A stretch of 64,000 nucleotides of DNA from Akkermansia sp. (lineage in GTDB: Bacteria > Verrucomicrobiota > Verrucomicrobiia > Verrucomicrobiales > Akkermansiaceae): the NCBI GenBank assembly GCA_017399165.1, contig JAFQEF010000070.1, forward strand, positions 1 through 64,000. The letters are read 5' to 3'. The notes under the pieces were generated by a model that saw nothing but the letters and a program-made list of their open reading frames with translations, had not been told where the DNA came from and did no database searches. A program made the translations under genes and the position numbers. Shown piece after piece: positions 1 to 8,779 of the stretch; positions within the stretch are counted from its first letter, which is position 1, and every line of letters starts with the position of its first letter.

Positions 1-88
1 CTACCTGGTTAAGACGTTCTAAAGGATCGCCTAAAGTGCTAATTCTTTCTAATTTAAACTCCTCATCAAAGAACCCGGAAAAACGCAT
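1..88 (-). CDS. Transposase N-terminal fragment (cut by window edge)
   Basis: Reading the minus strand from an ATG at 88 gives 29 codons open to the window edge. The peptide begins MRFSGFFDEEF and contains GDPLERLN. That GDPLxxLN signature close to the start is typical of IS5-like/IS1182-like DDE transposases, where it precedes the catalytic domain. The rest of the gene, and whether it is intact, lies outside the window. I could not identify the terminal inverted repeat with confidence in the AT-rich 89-230 stretch. What else it could be: any protein sharing this short N-terminus. Confidence 0.6.
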   Translation of the reverse strand, partial: MRFSGFFDEEFKLERISTLGDPLERLNQV

Positions 89-238
89 AACGCTATTATA
101 CCATACAGTTTAGATAAAAGAAAGAGTTTTTAGAGATTCCCATTTCGTATATCGTAATTCGTATTTACAAATTGCCATTTTACTAATTGTTCCCACGCGT
201 AGGCGATTATAAGGGGGTACAATACGCTATCTGTAAAA

Positions 239-269
239 AGCCCCTCCTGCCGTGGTGGCGAGAGGGGCT
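239..269 (-). terminator. Rho-independent terminator of the GT35 gene
   Basis: AGCCCCTC (239-246) pairs with GAGGGGCT (262-269). Read on the minus strand the hairpin is followed by a run of five T. It lies 23 bases beyond the stop of the phosphorylase-like gene. Confidence 0.8.
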
Positions 270-292
270 GAGAATTGATGGTTGCCGTGGGC

Positions 293-1969
293 TCAGGCGT
301 TGTACATCTTGGTGTAGTATTCGTCTGCCATGCGGTCGGAGTTGAACGCGGGGGAGATGTCCTCCATGGCGTTGAATACGCGGTCAATCCAAGCCTCCTT
401 GTTATCGTAGTACAAGGGCAGCACCTTGGACTCCAGCACGCTGTAGAAGTTGTCGCGGTCGGAGCGGTCGCGGGCCTCGGGGGCGAGCCCGGCCTTAGCC
501 TCGGGGATCATGAAGCAGTTTTCACCATCCTTGGCGAACTCACGCACCCAACCATCATTGGTGGAAATGGTGAGAGACCCGTTCATGGCGGCAGACATGC
601 CGGAGGTGCCGGAGGCCTCGCGCGTTACGACGGGGTTGTTCAGCCAGATATCGGAGCCGTTCTTGAGCATGCGGCTCAGCCCCAGCTCGTAGCCGGTGAG
701 CACGGCACAGCGCGGGTATTTATCGCTGAGCTTGTTGAGCTTGTTAAAGATATCCACCGCTGTAAAGTCCGTGGGGTAGGGCTTGCCTGCCCAAATCATC
801 TGTACGGGGCGGTTGGTGCGCTGCAACATGCGCTCAAACATGACGGGGTTCTCCGTAATGAGGGCGGGGCGCTTGTAGGCTGCAAAGCGGCGTGCCCATA
901 CAATGGTGAGGGTGTCCTGGTCAAAAAGATGCCCGGTTTGCTCACCCACTACACGGAACAGCTCCTTCTTGAGGGCGCGTTTGCGGTTGACAAAGGCGCG
1001 CTTGTCTCGTGCGGCAAAGGCCTCCGCCAATTCGGGGTCTTGCCAGTACTCCAGATTTTGGGCATTGGTTACGTGAGTGATGGGGCAAATATCGCTGTAG
1101 CCCTGCCACATTTGGCGGGATACCTCGCCATGCAGCTCAGATACACCGTTGGCAATATGAGAGAGTCGCAGCGCTGCCAGCGTGTAGTTGAAGGTTTGCT
1201 CGTTGGGATCCAACTTGAGCATGGCGCGTACTTGGTCCAGGCTCAGGCCGTCGAAGAAGGAGAAGTTGGCCATCAGGTTGATGTCCATCTTCTCATTGCC
1301 GGCTTCCTCCGGGGTGTGGGTGGTGAACACAAAACGCTTGCGCACCTCCTCCACATTGCCGCCGTTGCGTGCCAGCATGTTAAAGGCTGCACCAATGGCG
1401 TGTGCCTCATTCATGTGGTAAATCTCCGGTTCTACACCCAGCTCTTCGAACAAGCGGGCACCACCCTGACCCAATACGATGTACTGGGAGATTCGGGTCA
1501 TGGGGTTGGAGTCGTACAAACGCTGTGTAATGGAGCGACTTACGGCATCGTTCTCAGGCAAATCCGTGCTCAGGAAGAACATGGGGGCCGTGCCGAAGGT
1601 TTCCGGGCGCAGGTAGTAGGCCTTTACCCATACCGGGGCGTTGCAAATGTGAATGAGGAACTTGATGTTGTGGTCCTCCAGGAAACTGTACTCTTTGCGG
1701 CGGTACTGCACGGCCATGGACCCGTCTTCTGCGCGAATCTGGTTGTAGTAGCCGTAAGACCACAGAATACCCACGCCGACCAGGTTTTGCTTTAAAGCCC
1801 CTGCGGAGCGCATGTGTGAGCCCGCTAAATAACCGAGGCCGCCGGAGTAAATTTTGAACACGTTGTCAATGGCGTACTCCATGCAGAAGTAGGCTACGGA
1901 CTTGCTGTACTTGGGGTCTATCTCATACGGGTGTGCGTACTGAGCCGGAAGAAAAGAGGATGTACTCAT
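293..1969 (-). CDS. Alpha-glucan phosphorylase-like protein (GT35), PLP lysine replaced
   Basis: A 558-residue GT35-family protein, related to the alpha-glucan phosphorylases that release glucose-1-phosphate from glycogen or maltodextrin. Seen: an N-terminal block YFCMEYAIDN followed by SGGLGYLAGSH, the HMNEAHAIGAAF block, VWARRFAAYKRPALI in the middle, and EASGTSGMSAAMNG near the C-terminus. In classical phosphorylases the last motif carries the lysine that binds pyridoxal phosphate (GTxxMK). Here that position is serine, so ordinary phosphorolysis is doubtful. Length matches the short form of the family. I chose the ATG at 1969; an in-frame ATG at 2035 lies inside a hairpin and adds a non-conserved leader. 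It is a single gene with its own terminator. It could be a catalytically altered relative or a glycosyltransferase. Confidence 0.8.
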   Translation of the reverse strand: MSTSSFLPAQYAHPYEIDPKYSKSVAYFCMEYAIDNVFKIYSGGLGYLAGSHMRSAGALKQNLVGVGILWSYGYYNQIRAEDGSMAVQYRRKEYSFLEDHNIKFLIHICNAPVWVKAYYLRPETFGTAPMFFLSTDLPENDAVSRSITQRLYDSNPMTRISQYIVLGQGGARLFEELGVEPEIYHMNEAHAIGAAFNMLARNGGNVEEVRKRFVFTTHTPEEAGNEKMDINLMANFSFFDGLSLDQVRAMLKLDPNEQTFNYTLAALRLSHIANGVSELHGEVSRQMWQGYSDICPITHVTNAQNLEYWQDPELAEAFAARDKRAFVNRKRALKKELFRVVGEQTGHLFDQDTLTIVWARRFAAYKRPALITENPVMFERMLQRTNRPVQMIWAGKPYPTDFTAVDIFNKLNKLSDKYPRCAVLTGYELGLSRMLKNGSDIWLNNPVVTREASGTSGMSAAMNGSLTISTNDGWVREFAKDGENCFMIPEAKAGLAPEARDRSDRDNFYSVLESKVLPLYYDNKEAWIDRVFNAMEDISPAFNSDRMADEYYTKMYNA

Positions 1970-2012
1970 CTTTTTGATTGTAATTATGTATTTGCTGAAG
2001 ATTTTTTTGACT

Positions 2013-2042
2013 CCGCCTTGCTTACATGATTGCATAAGGCGG
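2013..2042 (-). promoter_or_regulatory. Hairpin upstream of the GT35 gene
   Basis: CCGCCTT (2013-2019) pairs with AAGGCGG (2036-2042) around a 16-base loop, about 45 bases before the preferred start of the GT35 gene. No T run follows on either strand, so it is not a normal terminator. It may be a 5'-UTR structure; its function is unknown. Confidence 0.3.
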
Positions 2043-2197
2043 AAATACGCTTATTTTATACACTATCTCTGCCATAGAGAAAAGAAAAAAACACAGCGGT
2101 GACGTAAAAAAAAGAGTGATGTGGCGTTTTTTTGATTGATACGAGTTTGTTATTGTGATAGTGTTTAGAACGCAAGAATCATATACCCTTTATTATT

Positions 2198-3817
2198 ATG
2201 AAATATTCTATTATCAGCATGTTGTTGGCAGTTGGTGCCTTACCTTTGCTTGAGGCTGAGGAGGCGGTGCAGATGCGGGTGACTAAAGCTGCCGTGTTCA
2301 AAAATGGCTATAGCCAAGTAAGCTTGTGTGGTGACATTAATACGGCTGATACGCAGTTGGAGGTGTCCGGTATGCCTGTGCCTATTTTGGGAAGTTTTTG
2401 GTGGAAAGCCCCGCAAGGCTCAAACGTGCAGGAGGTAAGAAGCGAAACTGTGACTCGCAACGTGCCCAAACAAAATTATAGTACGTTGGATTTTTTGTTG
2501 GCCAACGCGGGGCAGCAGGCAGAGATTGTGCTGGCCAATGGGGCGAAGATAGAGGGTATCATTCATACCCCCGAACCCTCTCTCCCCTCGGGCTCATTTC
2601 TGAAACATAATGTGGAGGAGCCTTCAGAAAATCAGGAGTATGACAACTTGGATGAGGTGTCTGAATCGCTCCTGAAACAGAGAGCGCGTGCTGAAATTGA
2701 TTTGGTGCAGCTGCGTACAGCCGGTGGTTTTATTACACTGCGAGAGCGAAATATCCTTTATGCGGAGGTTAAGACCCCCACACCACAATTGCCTACATCC
2801 GAGCAAAAAGTCAATACTCTGGTATTTGAGTTGGATGCCCCCGCCACCGGAAAAGAGCTGCAAGTAAGCGGTTTATGCCGCGGTTTGAGCTGGCTGCCGA
2901 GTTATCGTATGGATTTGGGGAGCGATGACAAAGCTCTGTTCCAATGCAAGGCGATGATCATGAATGAGTTGGCAGACCTCAACAATGTGCAGTTGGAGCT
3001 GGTGATGGGCTACCCCGCCTTGGGTAAATACCTGCTGCCGTCTCCCGTGGCTCAACAGCATTCCCTCTTCGGTTTCCTTAAAGAGCTTAGCTCTGAGGAT
3101 TCGCAAAGCAGCCGCCGAGAAATTGCCCTCACTAATAACATCAGCGGCTGGTATCAAACGGGAAAAAAGTCGGATTCAAGCGACTTAACGCAGGCTGAGG
3201 ACCTCTTCTTCTATGCCATCCCCAACCTCAGTTGTGCCACCGGGCAAACTGTAACGAGAGAGCTCTTCTGTGGAGAGGTGGGCTATAGTCATGTTTATAC
3301 TTGGAATATCCCCACACAATCCGATATTCAGCGCTGGCAGGAGAGCCGCCGCTCTCATTACGGCAGTGAGATAACCCCGCCCAATGAAGTATGGCATTGT
3401 GTCAAAGTTCACAACAGCTTGAAAATGCCGTGGACCGGCGGCGTGCTGGATTGCTATGCAGAGGGGCGCCTTGTAGGCCGTACAGAAATGACCTTTACCG
3501 CAGATGGTGGCTCTACTTTGGTGCGCCTTAATAAAACTATGCAGGCCCCCGTGCAGTTCTCTGAAACGATACTGAAAGAAAATGGTGATGTTTTGACCAT
3601 GGAGGGTAAGTTGAGCCTCACCAATTACTCCGATAAGGAGATGCACGTCATCATCACCAAAGAAGTGTCCGGCACCCCGCTGAGCGCGAGCGATGCCGCT
3701 GCCACCACTTGCTCCCCGAATTATTATAAGAACCCCGATGGCCGGTTTGTATGGGAAGTTTGCGTGCAACCCGGTGAAACGAAAACAGTGACTTACCAAT
3801 ACAGCCATAAGGAGTAA
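2198..3817 (+). CDS. Exported DUF4139-type protein
   Basis: 539 residues with an N-terminal signal peptide (MKYSIISMLLAVGALPLLEA), so exported. After the signal, RVTKAAVFKNGYSQVSL and LEVSGMPVPILGSFWW match the beginning of DUF4139 (MuiA-like) proteins, where a beta-rich N-terminal part precedes the DUF4139 beta domain. The C-terminal third (GETKTVTYQYS at the end) fits the same family. The molecular function of DUF4139 proteins is not established; some are linked to cell surface or mucoidy phenotypes. It stands alone, with a convergent small gene downstream across a shared hairpin. The family is fairly sure, the role unknown. Confidence 0.6.
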   Translation: MKYSIISMLLAVGALPLLEAEEAVQMRVTKAAVFKNGYSQVSLCGDINTADTQLEVSGMPVPILGSFWWKAPQGSNVQEVRSETVTRNVPKQNYSTLDFLLANAGQQAEIVLANGAKIEGIIHTPEPSLPSGSFLKHNVEEPSENQEYDNLDEVSESLLKQRARAEIDLVQLRTAGGFITLRERNILYAEVKTPTPQLPTSEQKVNTLVFELDAPATGKELQVSGLCRGLSWLPSYRMDLGSDDKALFQCKAMIMNELADLNNVQLELVMGYPALGKYLLPSPVAQQHSLFGFLKELSSEDSQSSRREIALTNNISGWYQTGKKSDSSDLTQAEDLFFYAIPNLSCATGQTVTRELFCGEVGYSHVYTWNIPTQSDIQRWQESRRSHYGSEITPPNEVWHCVKVHNSLKMPWTGGVLDCYAEGRLVGRTEMTFTADGGSTLVRLNKTMQAPVQFSETILKENGDVLTMEGKLSLTNYSDKEMHVIITKEVSGTPLSASDAAATTCSPNYYKNPDGRFVWEVCVQPGETKTVTYQYSHKE

Positions 3818-3864
3818 ATTGACCGTAATTGTCCGACTTATAGGTGAACTTTGGTGTTGCATTT

Positions 3865-3902
3865 CCCCCACTGTGTGTGGCTTTTGCTCTGCACAGTGGG
3901 GG
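3865..3902. terminator. Perfect 11-bp hairpin between convergent genes
   Basis: CCCCCACTGTG (3865-3875) and CACAGTGGGGG (3892-3902) form a perfect stem between the stops of the DUF4139 gene and the convergent ribbon-helix-helix gene. Flanking T tracts are weak, but position and strength suggest bidirectional termination. Confidence 0.6.
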
Positions 3903-3922
3903 ATTTGTTGGTGGTATAATGC

Positions 3923-4150
3923 TTATGCTTGTGAGGCAAACTCTAAGGCAGAGCCCTCTGCATCAATTCTGCTCACCAGCTCAAACAGGTTAAGCCCGGC
4001 GATGTCTTCTTGCTCGGTAAAGCGTAAAAACGTCTCCAATGCGTCGGATAATACAGCGGTGCGGTTGTCGCACTCAAGGGTGTTCATGGCGGACTCCAAG
4101 CGGCTCATCTGAGCCTCGGAACAACGAAATGTGATGGATTTAAGCTTCAT
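3923..4150 (-). CDS. Small ribbon-helix-helix-like protein
   Basis: 75 residues. The N-terminus KSITFRCSEAQMSRLESAM followed by NRTAVLSDALETFLRF looks like a ribbon-helix-helix DNA-binding unit: a short beta strand, helix, N-R-T turn and a second helix. Such proteins act as transcriptional repressors or as antitoxins. A purine-rich GGGGGAG lies just before the ATG. There is no toxin-like gene beside it, because the upstream neighbour is divergent. It ends at a shared hairpin with the DUF4139 gene. I infer a DNA-binding role from pattern only. Confidence 0.5.
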   Translation of the reverse strand: MKLKSITFRCSEAQMSRLESAMNTLECDNRTAVLSDALETFLRFTEQEDIAGLNLFELVSRIDAEGSALEFASQA

Positions 4151-4255
4151 GGCTCCCCCAGATTAACATGTTGTGCCGCTTCTTCAAGCAAAGTTGGATG
4201 TATATCTCTAATTCATATAGAAATAGTATATAAATTATAGTAATATGCCCCTGCC

Positions 4256-4546
4256 ATGAAAACCATACGCAACATCACCCGATTCACCTACGAGTTCACC
4301 TCCTTCCAAGGCTGGCGTGTCACCTTGTGCCGTAACCAGATGCATTTTACCCGCTATTTTTCGGACAAGCAGTTTGGCGGCGAGCAAGAGTCTTTGGCAG
4401 CGGCACTAGCCACCAGAGAAAAAGTGCTGGCAGCCCTGCGGCGCTACCCGAATGACCCTGCACGCGCTTTTGACGAGTGCAGGGAGGATGCCCCGGCAAG
4501 CCTTTACCCCAAGGGGCTGCGCCCCCGCAAGGGCAGTGCTGCATAA
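4256..4546 (+). CDS. Small protein with AP2-like DNA-binding pattern
   Basis: 96 residues. The core GWRVTLCRNQMHFTRYFSD, then KQFGG, then a helix ESLAAALATREKVLAAL, has the layout of bacterial AP2-like domains: three beta strands carrying aromatic and basic residues, then one helix. The C-terminal tail is rich in proline, arginine and lysine. Divergent from the ribbon-helix-helix gene (start-to-start about 105 bases), so the two may share a control region. A strong terminator follows. Function not known; DNA binding is inferred from the pattern. Confidence 0.45.
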   Translation: MKTIRNITRFTYEFTSFQGWRVTLCRNQMHFTRYFSDKQFGGEQESLAAALATREKVLAALRRYPNDPARAFDECREDAPASLYPKGLRPRKGSAA

Positions 4547-4582
4547 GTGCTTTCTTGTTTCGTAAGCAGTAAGCGTTCAAAG

Positions 4583-4618
4583 GGAAATCCCGATTTGCGG
4601 TATCAAATCGGGATTTCC
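4583..4618 (+). terminator. Strong terminator
   Basis: A perfect 15-bp stem (4583-4597 with 4604-4618) and a 6-base loop, followed by TTGACTTTT. It ends the AP2-like gene before tsaC. Confidence 0.8.
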
Positions 4619-4653
4619 TTGACTTTTCTCTAACTTTACGCTAACATGCACGC

Positions 4654-5700
4654 ATGCAAACGCGTGTGATGGAGGTAGACCCGCTGGAGGACTGCCGCAA
4701 AGTGTACAAGGAAGCCGCCGCAGTATTGGCCGATGGTGGCTTGGTAGCAATCCCCACGGAAACCGTGTACGGGCTTGGCGCAGATGCCCTGAATACGGCA
4801 GCTGTGGCAGAGGTGTTCGCCGTGAAAGACCGCCCGAGCTTTGACCCGCTCATTTGCCATTTTGCCAATGCAAAAGGTATTAAGGATTATACGGATGTAC
4901 CTGCCGAGCTGCAGGATATGGTAGATAAATTGGCCAAAGAATTTTGGCCTGGCCCCATGACCCTGGTGCTGCCGCGCAAACCGATTATACCCGACATTGT
5001 GACCAGTGGCTTGCCTACGGTGGCATGCCGCGTGCCGAGCCATGAGGTGATGCGTGGTGTGGCGCGTGCATTGGGTCGCCCCATCGCTGCCCCCAGTGCC
5101 AACAAGTTCGGCCATATATCCCCCACTAGTGCCGGGGCTGTGATGAAGGAGCTCGGTGGGGCAATTCCGCTCATTTTGGATGCCGGAGCATGCTCCGAAG
5201 GCTTGGAGAGCACTATTTTAATGCCCTGTTTGGATGAAAAAGGTAAGCCTGCCGTGCGTTTGTTGAGAGAGGGCCCCATTACCCGCGAAAAACTGCGTGG
5301 TATTTGCCGTGTGCTTAAACCCGGTAAAGGTAAAACGGCGGCAGAAGAAGCCCTGCCCAATGCACCCGGTCAACTTAAGAGCCATTATGCACCATGTAAG
5401 CCGTTGATTCTGTGGAACCCGAAAGAGGAGTTCACCCCGCAGGAGGGCGTAGCCTACGGGCTCATTACCTATGAGGGTGATTCTCCCTTGGCAGCGCAGG
5501 ATTGCTGGGTGGAGACCATGCCGCTTTCCCCCGGTAGCGGGCGATTGGCAGAGGCTGCCGTGCGCCTTTTTGCCGTGATGCGCGCTATGGATGAAAATGA
5601 GGCGGTGCAGGTGATTGTTGCAGAGGAGTTGCCGGAAACCGGCTTGGGTTGTGCCATGATGGACCGCCTGCGCCGTGCATCTGCCAAGCGTGGTGAATAA
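4654..5700 (+). CDS. tsaC: Threonylcarbamoyl-AMP synthase, Sua5 type
   Basis: 348 residues. Makes threonylcarbamoyl-AMP from threonine, bicarbonate and ATP, the first step of t6A37 modification of ANN-decoding tRNAs in the cytoplasm. The YrdC domain (about residues 15-210) shows IPTETVYGLGADA near the N-terminus, the KDRP element, and SANKFGHISPT for nucleotide binding. The extra 130 residues match the Sua5 C-terminal domain (LPNAPGQLKSHYAP linker), so this is the long Sua5 form rather than short TsaC. First gene of a tight operon: the stop at 5698-5700 directly abuts the next ATG at 5701. Confidence 0.92.
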   Translation: MQTRVMEVDPLEDCRKVYKEAAAVLADGGLVAIPTETVYGLGADALNTAAVAEVFAVKDRPSFDPLICHFANAKGIKDYTDVPAELQDMVDKLAKEFWPGPMTLVLPRKPIIPDIVTSGLPTVACRVPSHEVMRGVARALGRPIAAPSANKFGHISPTSAGAVMKELGGAIPLILDAGACSEGLESTILMPCLDEKGKPAVRLLREGPITREKLRGICRVLKPGKGKTAAEEALPNAPGQLKSHYAPCKPLILWNPKEEFTPQEGVAYGLITYEGDSPLAAQDCWVETMPLSPGSGRLAEAAVRLFAVMRAMDENEAVQVIVAEELPETGLGCAMMDRLRRASAKRGE

Positions 5701-6213
5701 ATGCAGCGTATGAAGCGTTTTTTTCAAAAGCTTACCGTGGGGATTGTGCTGCGCGTGGTGCATGCAGCCCTGGTTGAATTGAAATCGCAGGATACTCGCG
5801 TGGCAGAGGAGTTTGCGCGCATGCCCGAGGGGCTCAGCTACTCCATCTACACCGGGCATAACGGCCCCGTTTTGCATGTAATATGGCAGGGCGGCAAGCT
5901 GCGCCGTGTGCGCAGTTTGCAAAAAGCCGGCTGTACCCTGCATATCAAATCCATGCCGCTTTCATTCCGCCTTTTCACGGGGCAAATGGGCCTGGCTCAG
6001 GCATACGCCGCACACGCTTTTACCATGGCGGGGGAGGTTGCGGATGTCATGCGCTTGGCGCGTTTGGTTAACATCGTGGAGTCTTACCTGTTCCCCAACA
6101 TCATTAATCGCCGTATCATGACGGATATACCCGCCCCGCAGCTGTGTTTTTTGCGTACCTATGCACGCATAGCATGGGGATTCCTTACCTTTAAATATCG
6201 TATTTCTGCCTAA
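5701..6213 (+). CDS. Uncharacterised protein, possible SCP2-like fold
   Basis: 170 residues, no signal peptide. The segment GLSYSIYTGHNGPVLHVIWQ and then LSFRLFTGQMGLAQAYAAHAF, MAGEVADVMRLARL resembles the sterol-carrier (SCP2) pattern, in which a hydrophobic sheet is followed by an fTGe(l)-like turn and an RLARL helix. This is weak, pattern-level evidence. It sits with no gap after tsaC and ten bases before an iron-type alcohol dehydrogenase, so it is probably cotranscribed with the alcohol and aldehyde dehydrogenases. A lipid or aldehyde-handling role would be speculation. Confidence 0.5.
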   Translation: MQRMKRFFQKLTVGIVLRVVHAALVELKSQDTRVAEEFARMPEGLSYSIYTGHNGPVLHVIWQGGKLRRVRSLQKAGCTLHIKSMPLSFRLFTGQMGLAQAYAAHAFTMAGEVADVMRLARLVNIVESYLFPNIINRRIMTDIPAPQLCFLRTYARIAWGFLTFKYRISA

Positions 6214-6222
6214 TATATACCT

Positions 6223-7401
6223 ATGTCGTACTTTGAATTTCAAAATGCCGTAAAATTGTTGTGCGGGGAGCTTGCTCTGGAGCGCATACCCAGTGAGCTG
6301 CAACACCTTAATGCCAAACGCCCGCTGGTGTTGTCTGATGCTGTGCTGGCAAAAATCGGCACCATGGCACAGGTAACCTCTGCCATGGAGGTAGAGGGGG
6401 TTACCCCGGCTGCCTGTTTTACCGATATCCCCGTGGATTCCTCACTGGCTGTGGTGAATAAAATTGCCGCATTTTATCGGGAGCAAGATTGTGACTCCAT
6501 TGTTGCCATTGGGGGTGGCTCTGTGATTGATACCGCAAAGGGGGTGCGTTTGGTGCTCTCTCAAGATACGGATGATATTTTCTCCATCAGCGGTTTAGAG
6601 AATGTAACCAACGGCAGGCATATTCCTTTTGTTGTGGTGCCCACCACCGCCGGTACGGGCTCTGAGTGCACGGGGGTGGCCGTTATTAAAAATGATGAAA
6701 ACGGGGTGAAAATGGAGTTCCTTTCTCCCTTTGTAGAGCCCGATGTTGCCGTGATAGACCCGCGTATGACAGAGGGGCTGCCACCCAAGGCTACCGCCTC
6801 CACGGGTATGGATGCTCTTTGCCATGCGGTAGAGGCCTGCACCTGCCTGCAAGCTAATCCCCTGAGCACGGCATACGGCACGGCTGCCATTCGCTTGATT
6901 GCTCAAAACCTTGAAACGGCCACCGTGAACGGCAAAAACCGTGAGGCAAGATTCAGCATGGCCTTGGCCTCCACCATGGCCGGTATTGCTTTCTCCAATT
7001 CTATGGTGGGAGCCGTGCATGCCATAGGCCATGCGTTGGGAGGTGTTTGCGGGGTGCCGCATGCCGTTGCCATGACTATTTTGTTGCCGCATGTGATGCG
7101 TTATAACCTGAGCCACAGTGCAGGGGATTATGCCGCCCTGTTACCGTGGCTTGTGGGTATGGATACCGCCATGGCTACCCCTGCCGATAAGCGTGCAGAG
7201 GCGGCTATTGAGGCGATTGAAGCCTTGGGTACCAAGCTGAATGCCGCTTGTGGCTTGCCCCTTACCCTTAGTGCTGCCGGGGTGAGCAAAGACTCTTTTG
7301 CCAAGGTGGCTGAGTTTGCCGTGAATGACGGGGCCCTCATTGTTAACCCCCGTGCTGCTACTGTAGAGCAGGTTGTGGAAATACTTAACGCAGCGTTCTG
7401 A
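6223..7401 (+). CDS. Iron-containing alcohol dehydrogenase
   Basis: 392 residues. NAD(P)-dependent group III alcohol dehydrogenase interconverting alcohols and aldehydes or ketones. Seen: the nucleotide-binding GGGSVIDTAKG near residue 95, PTTAGTGSECTG, and the metal-binding series starting at GMDALCHAVEA and continuing in HAIGHALGG and PHAVA, which supplies the aspartate and histidines for Fe2+. Length is normal for the family. Its stop overlaps the start of the aldehyde dehydrogenase (ATGA), so the two are translationally coupled. Together they could convert an alcohol through its aldehyde to an acid, or run in reverse during fermentation. Substrate not predictable. Confidence 0.9.
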   Translation: MSYFEFQNAVKLLCGELALERIPSELQHLNAKRPLVLSDAVLAKIGTMAQVTSAMEVEGVTPAACFTDIPVDSSLAVVNKIAAFYREQDCDSIVAIGGGSVIDTAKGVRLVLSQDTDDIFSISGLENVTNGRHIPFVVVPTTAGTGSECTGVAVIKNDENGVKMEFLSPFVEPDVAVIDPRMTEGLPPKATASTGMDALCHAVEACTCLQANPLSTAYGTAAIRLIAQNLETATVNGKNREARFSMALASTMAGIAFSNSMVGAVHAIGHALGGVCGVPHAVAMTILLPHVMRYNLSHSAGDYAALLPWLVGMDTAMATPADKRAEAAIEAIEALGTKLNAACGLPLTLSAAGVSKDSFAKVAEFAVNDGALIVNPRAATVEQVVEILNAAF

Positions 7402-8768
7402 TGATGAATAATATAGCCAATATTCAACGCCGTTTTTTTAATACGCACGCCACGCGCGACGTCAAGTTCCGCCGCGAGGCCCTCAAAAAGCTGCGCTCCG
7501 CCCTCAAGGAGTGGGAGCCCCGCATTTGCGAGGCCTTGCAAAGGGACCTCGGTAAATGCGCCATGGAGACCTTCATGACGGAGATTGGCATGGTGACATC
7601 CTCTCTCAATCACACCATCAGCCACTTGCGCCGTTGGAGCAAGCCCCGCCGTGTCCATACCCCCTTGGCTCAGTTTCCCTCTGTGAGCCGTGTTGTGCCG
7701 GATCCCTACGGCGTGGCTCTTATCATGAGCCCGTGGAATTACCCCGTGTTACTGTGCCTGGACCCGCTTGTGGCCGCTATTTCTGCCGGTAACTGCTGTG
7801 TGGTTAAGCCCTCTTCCATGACCCCTGCCACCTCTGCCGTGTTGGCGGAGATGTTGAGCTGCCTGTACCCCAAGGAATATGTGCATGTGGTGCTCGGTGG
7901 GAGAGACTCTACCGGGGTGCTCTTGGAGCAAAAGTTTGACTACATCTTCTTTACCGGCAGCCCGACGGTGGGGCATATTATCATGGATGCCGCAGCTCGC
8001 CACCTTACCCCCGTTACGCTGGAGCTTGGGGGTAAAAGCCCCTGTATTGTAGATGCCTCCGCCAATTTGCGTGTAGCTGCGCGCCGCATTGCTTTCGGTA
8101 AAATCCTGAATGCCGGGCAAACCTGCGTGGCCCCGGATTACCTCTTTATTCACCACAGCGTGAAGGCTGCCTTTGTGGAGGAGTACCGCAAGGCCGTTAA
8201 AGAAATGTTGGGTGAAGAACCGCTTAAAAACGAGGAGTTTACCCACATTATCTGCAAGCGCCATTTCGACCGCCTGATGGACCTCATGCAAGACGCCACG
8301 CCCGTGGTTGGCGGCAAGGGAGACCCCGCCACGCTGCGCATTGAACCCACGGTGTTGGACGCTGTTTCTCCCTCCTCCGCCTCCATGCAGCAGGAAATCT
8401 TCGGCCCGGTGCTCCCCATCCTCACCTGGGATACTTGGGAGGAGGTAGAGCAGTTTGTGCTCAGTCGCCCCCGCCCGCTGGCCTCTTATCTTTTCAGCAC
8501 GGATTCCGCTACAAAACAGCGCTTCTCGCATCATCTTTCCTTTGGTGGTGGGTGCATCAATGATACCATCATTCACCTTGCCGTGCATGGGCTTCCCTTT
8601 GGCGGTATTGGTGATAGCGGTATGGGCTCTTACCATGGCAAGGCCGGTTTTGATACTTTTACCCACTATAAATCCGTGCTTTCCAAGGCCAATTGGCTTG
8701 ACCTGCCGTTCCGCTATCATCCGTATTCAAAATTTGCAGAAAAAATATTGCGCTTCTTCTTGCGCTAA
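7401..8768 (+). CDS. Aldehyde dehydrogenase (NAD(P)+), class 3-like
   Basis: 455 residues, the short length of class 3/fatty aldehyde-type dehydrogenases. Seen: MSPWNYPV (Rossmann entry), FFTGSPTVG, the glutamate motif VTLELGGKSPC, and the catalytic cysteine in NAGQTCVAPDY. The C-terminus has FGGIGDSGMGSYHG, typical of this class. It overlaps the alcohol dehydrogenase by one base; a second ATG at 7404 is an alternative start. No hairpin terminator follows; a repeat array begins 11 bases after the stop. Confidence 0.9.
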   Translation: MMNNIANIQRRFFNTHATRDVKFRREALKKLRSALKEWEPRICEALQRDLGKCAMETFMTEIGMVTSSLNHTISHLRRWSKPRRVHTPLAQFPSVSRVVPDPYGVALIMSPWNYPVLLCLDPLVAAISAGNCCVVKPSSMTPATSAVLAEMLSCLYPKEYVHVVLGGRDSTGVLLEQKFDYIFFTGSPTVGHIIMDAAARHLTPVTLELGGKSPCIVDASANLRVAARRIAFGKILNAGQTCVAPDYLFIHHSVKAAFVEEYRKAVKEMLGEEPLKNEEFTHIICKRHFDRLMDLMQDATPVVGGKGDPATLRIEPTVLDAVSPSSASMQQEIFGPVLPILTWDTWEEVEQFVLSRPRPLASYLFSTDSATKQRFSHHLSFGGGCINDTIIHLAVHGLPFGGIGDSGMGSYHGKAGFDTFTHYKSVLSKANWLDLPFRYHPYSKFAEKILRFFLR

Positions 8769-8779
8769 TGTTTTTACAG

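Noticed and set aside
275-1795. 506-codon plus-strand frame opposite the GT35 gene
   Set aside because: The minus strand carries clear GT35 motifs; the plus frame has no motif and starts inside the terminator region.
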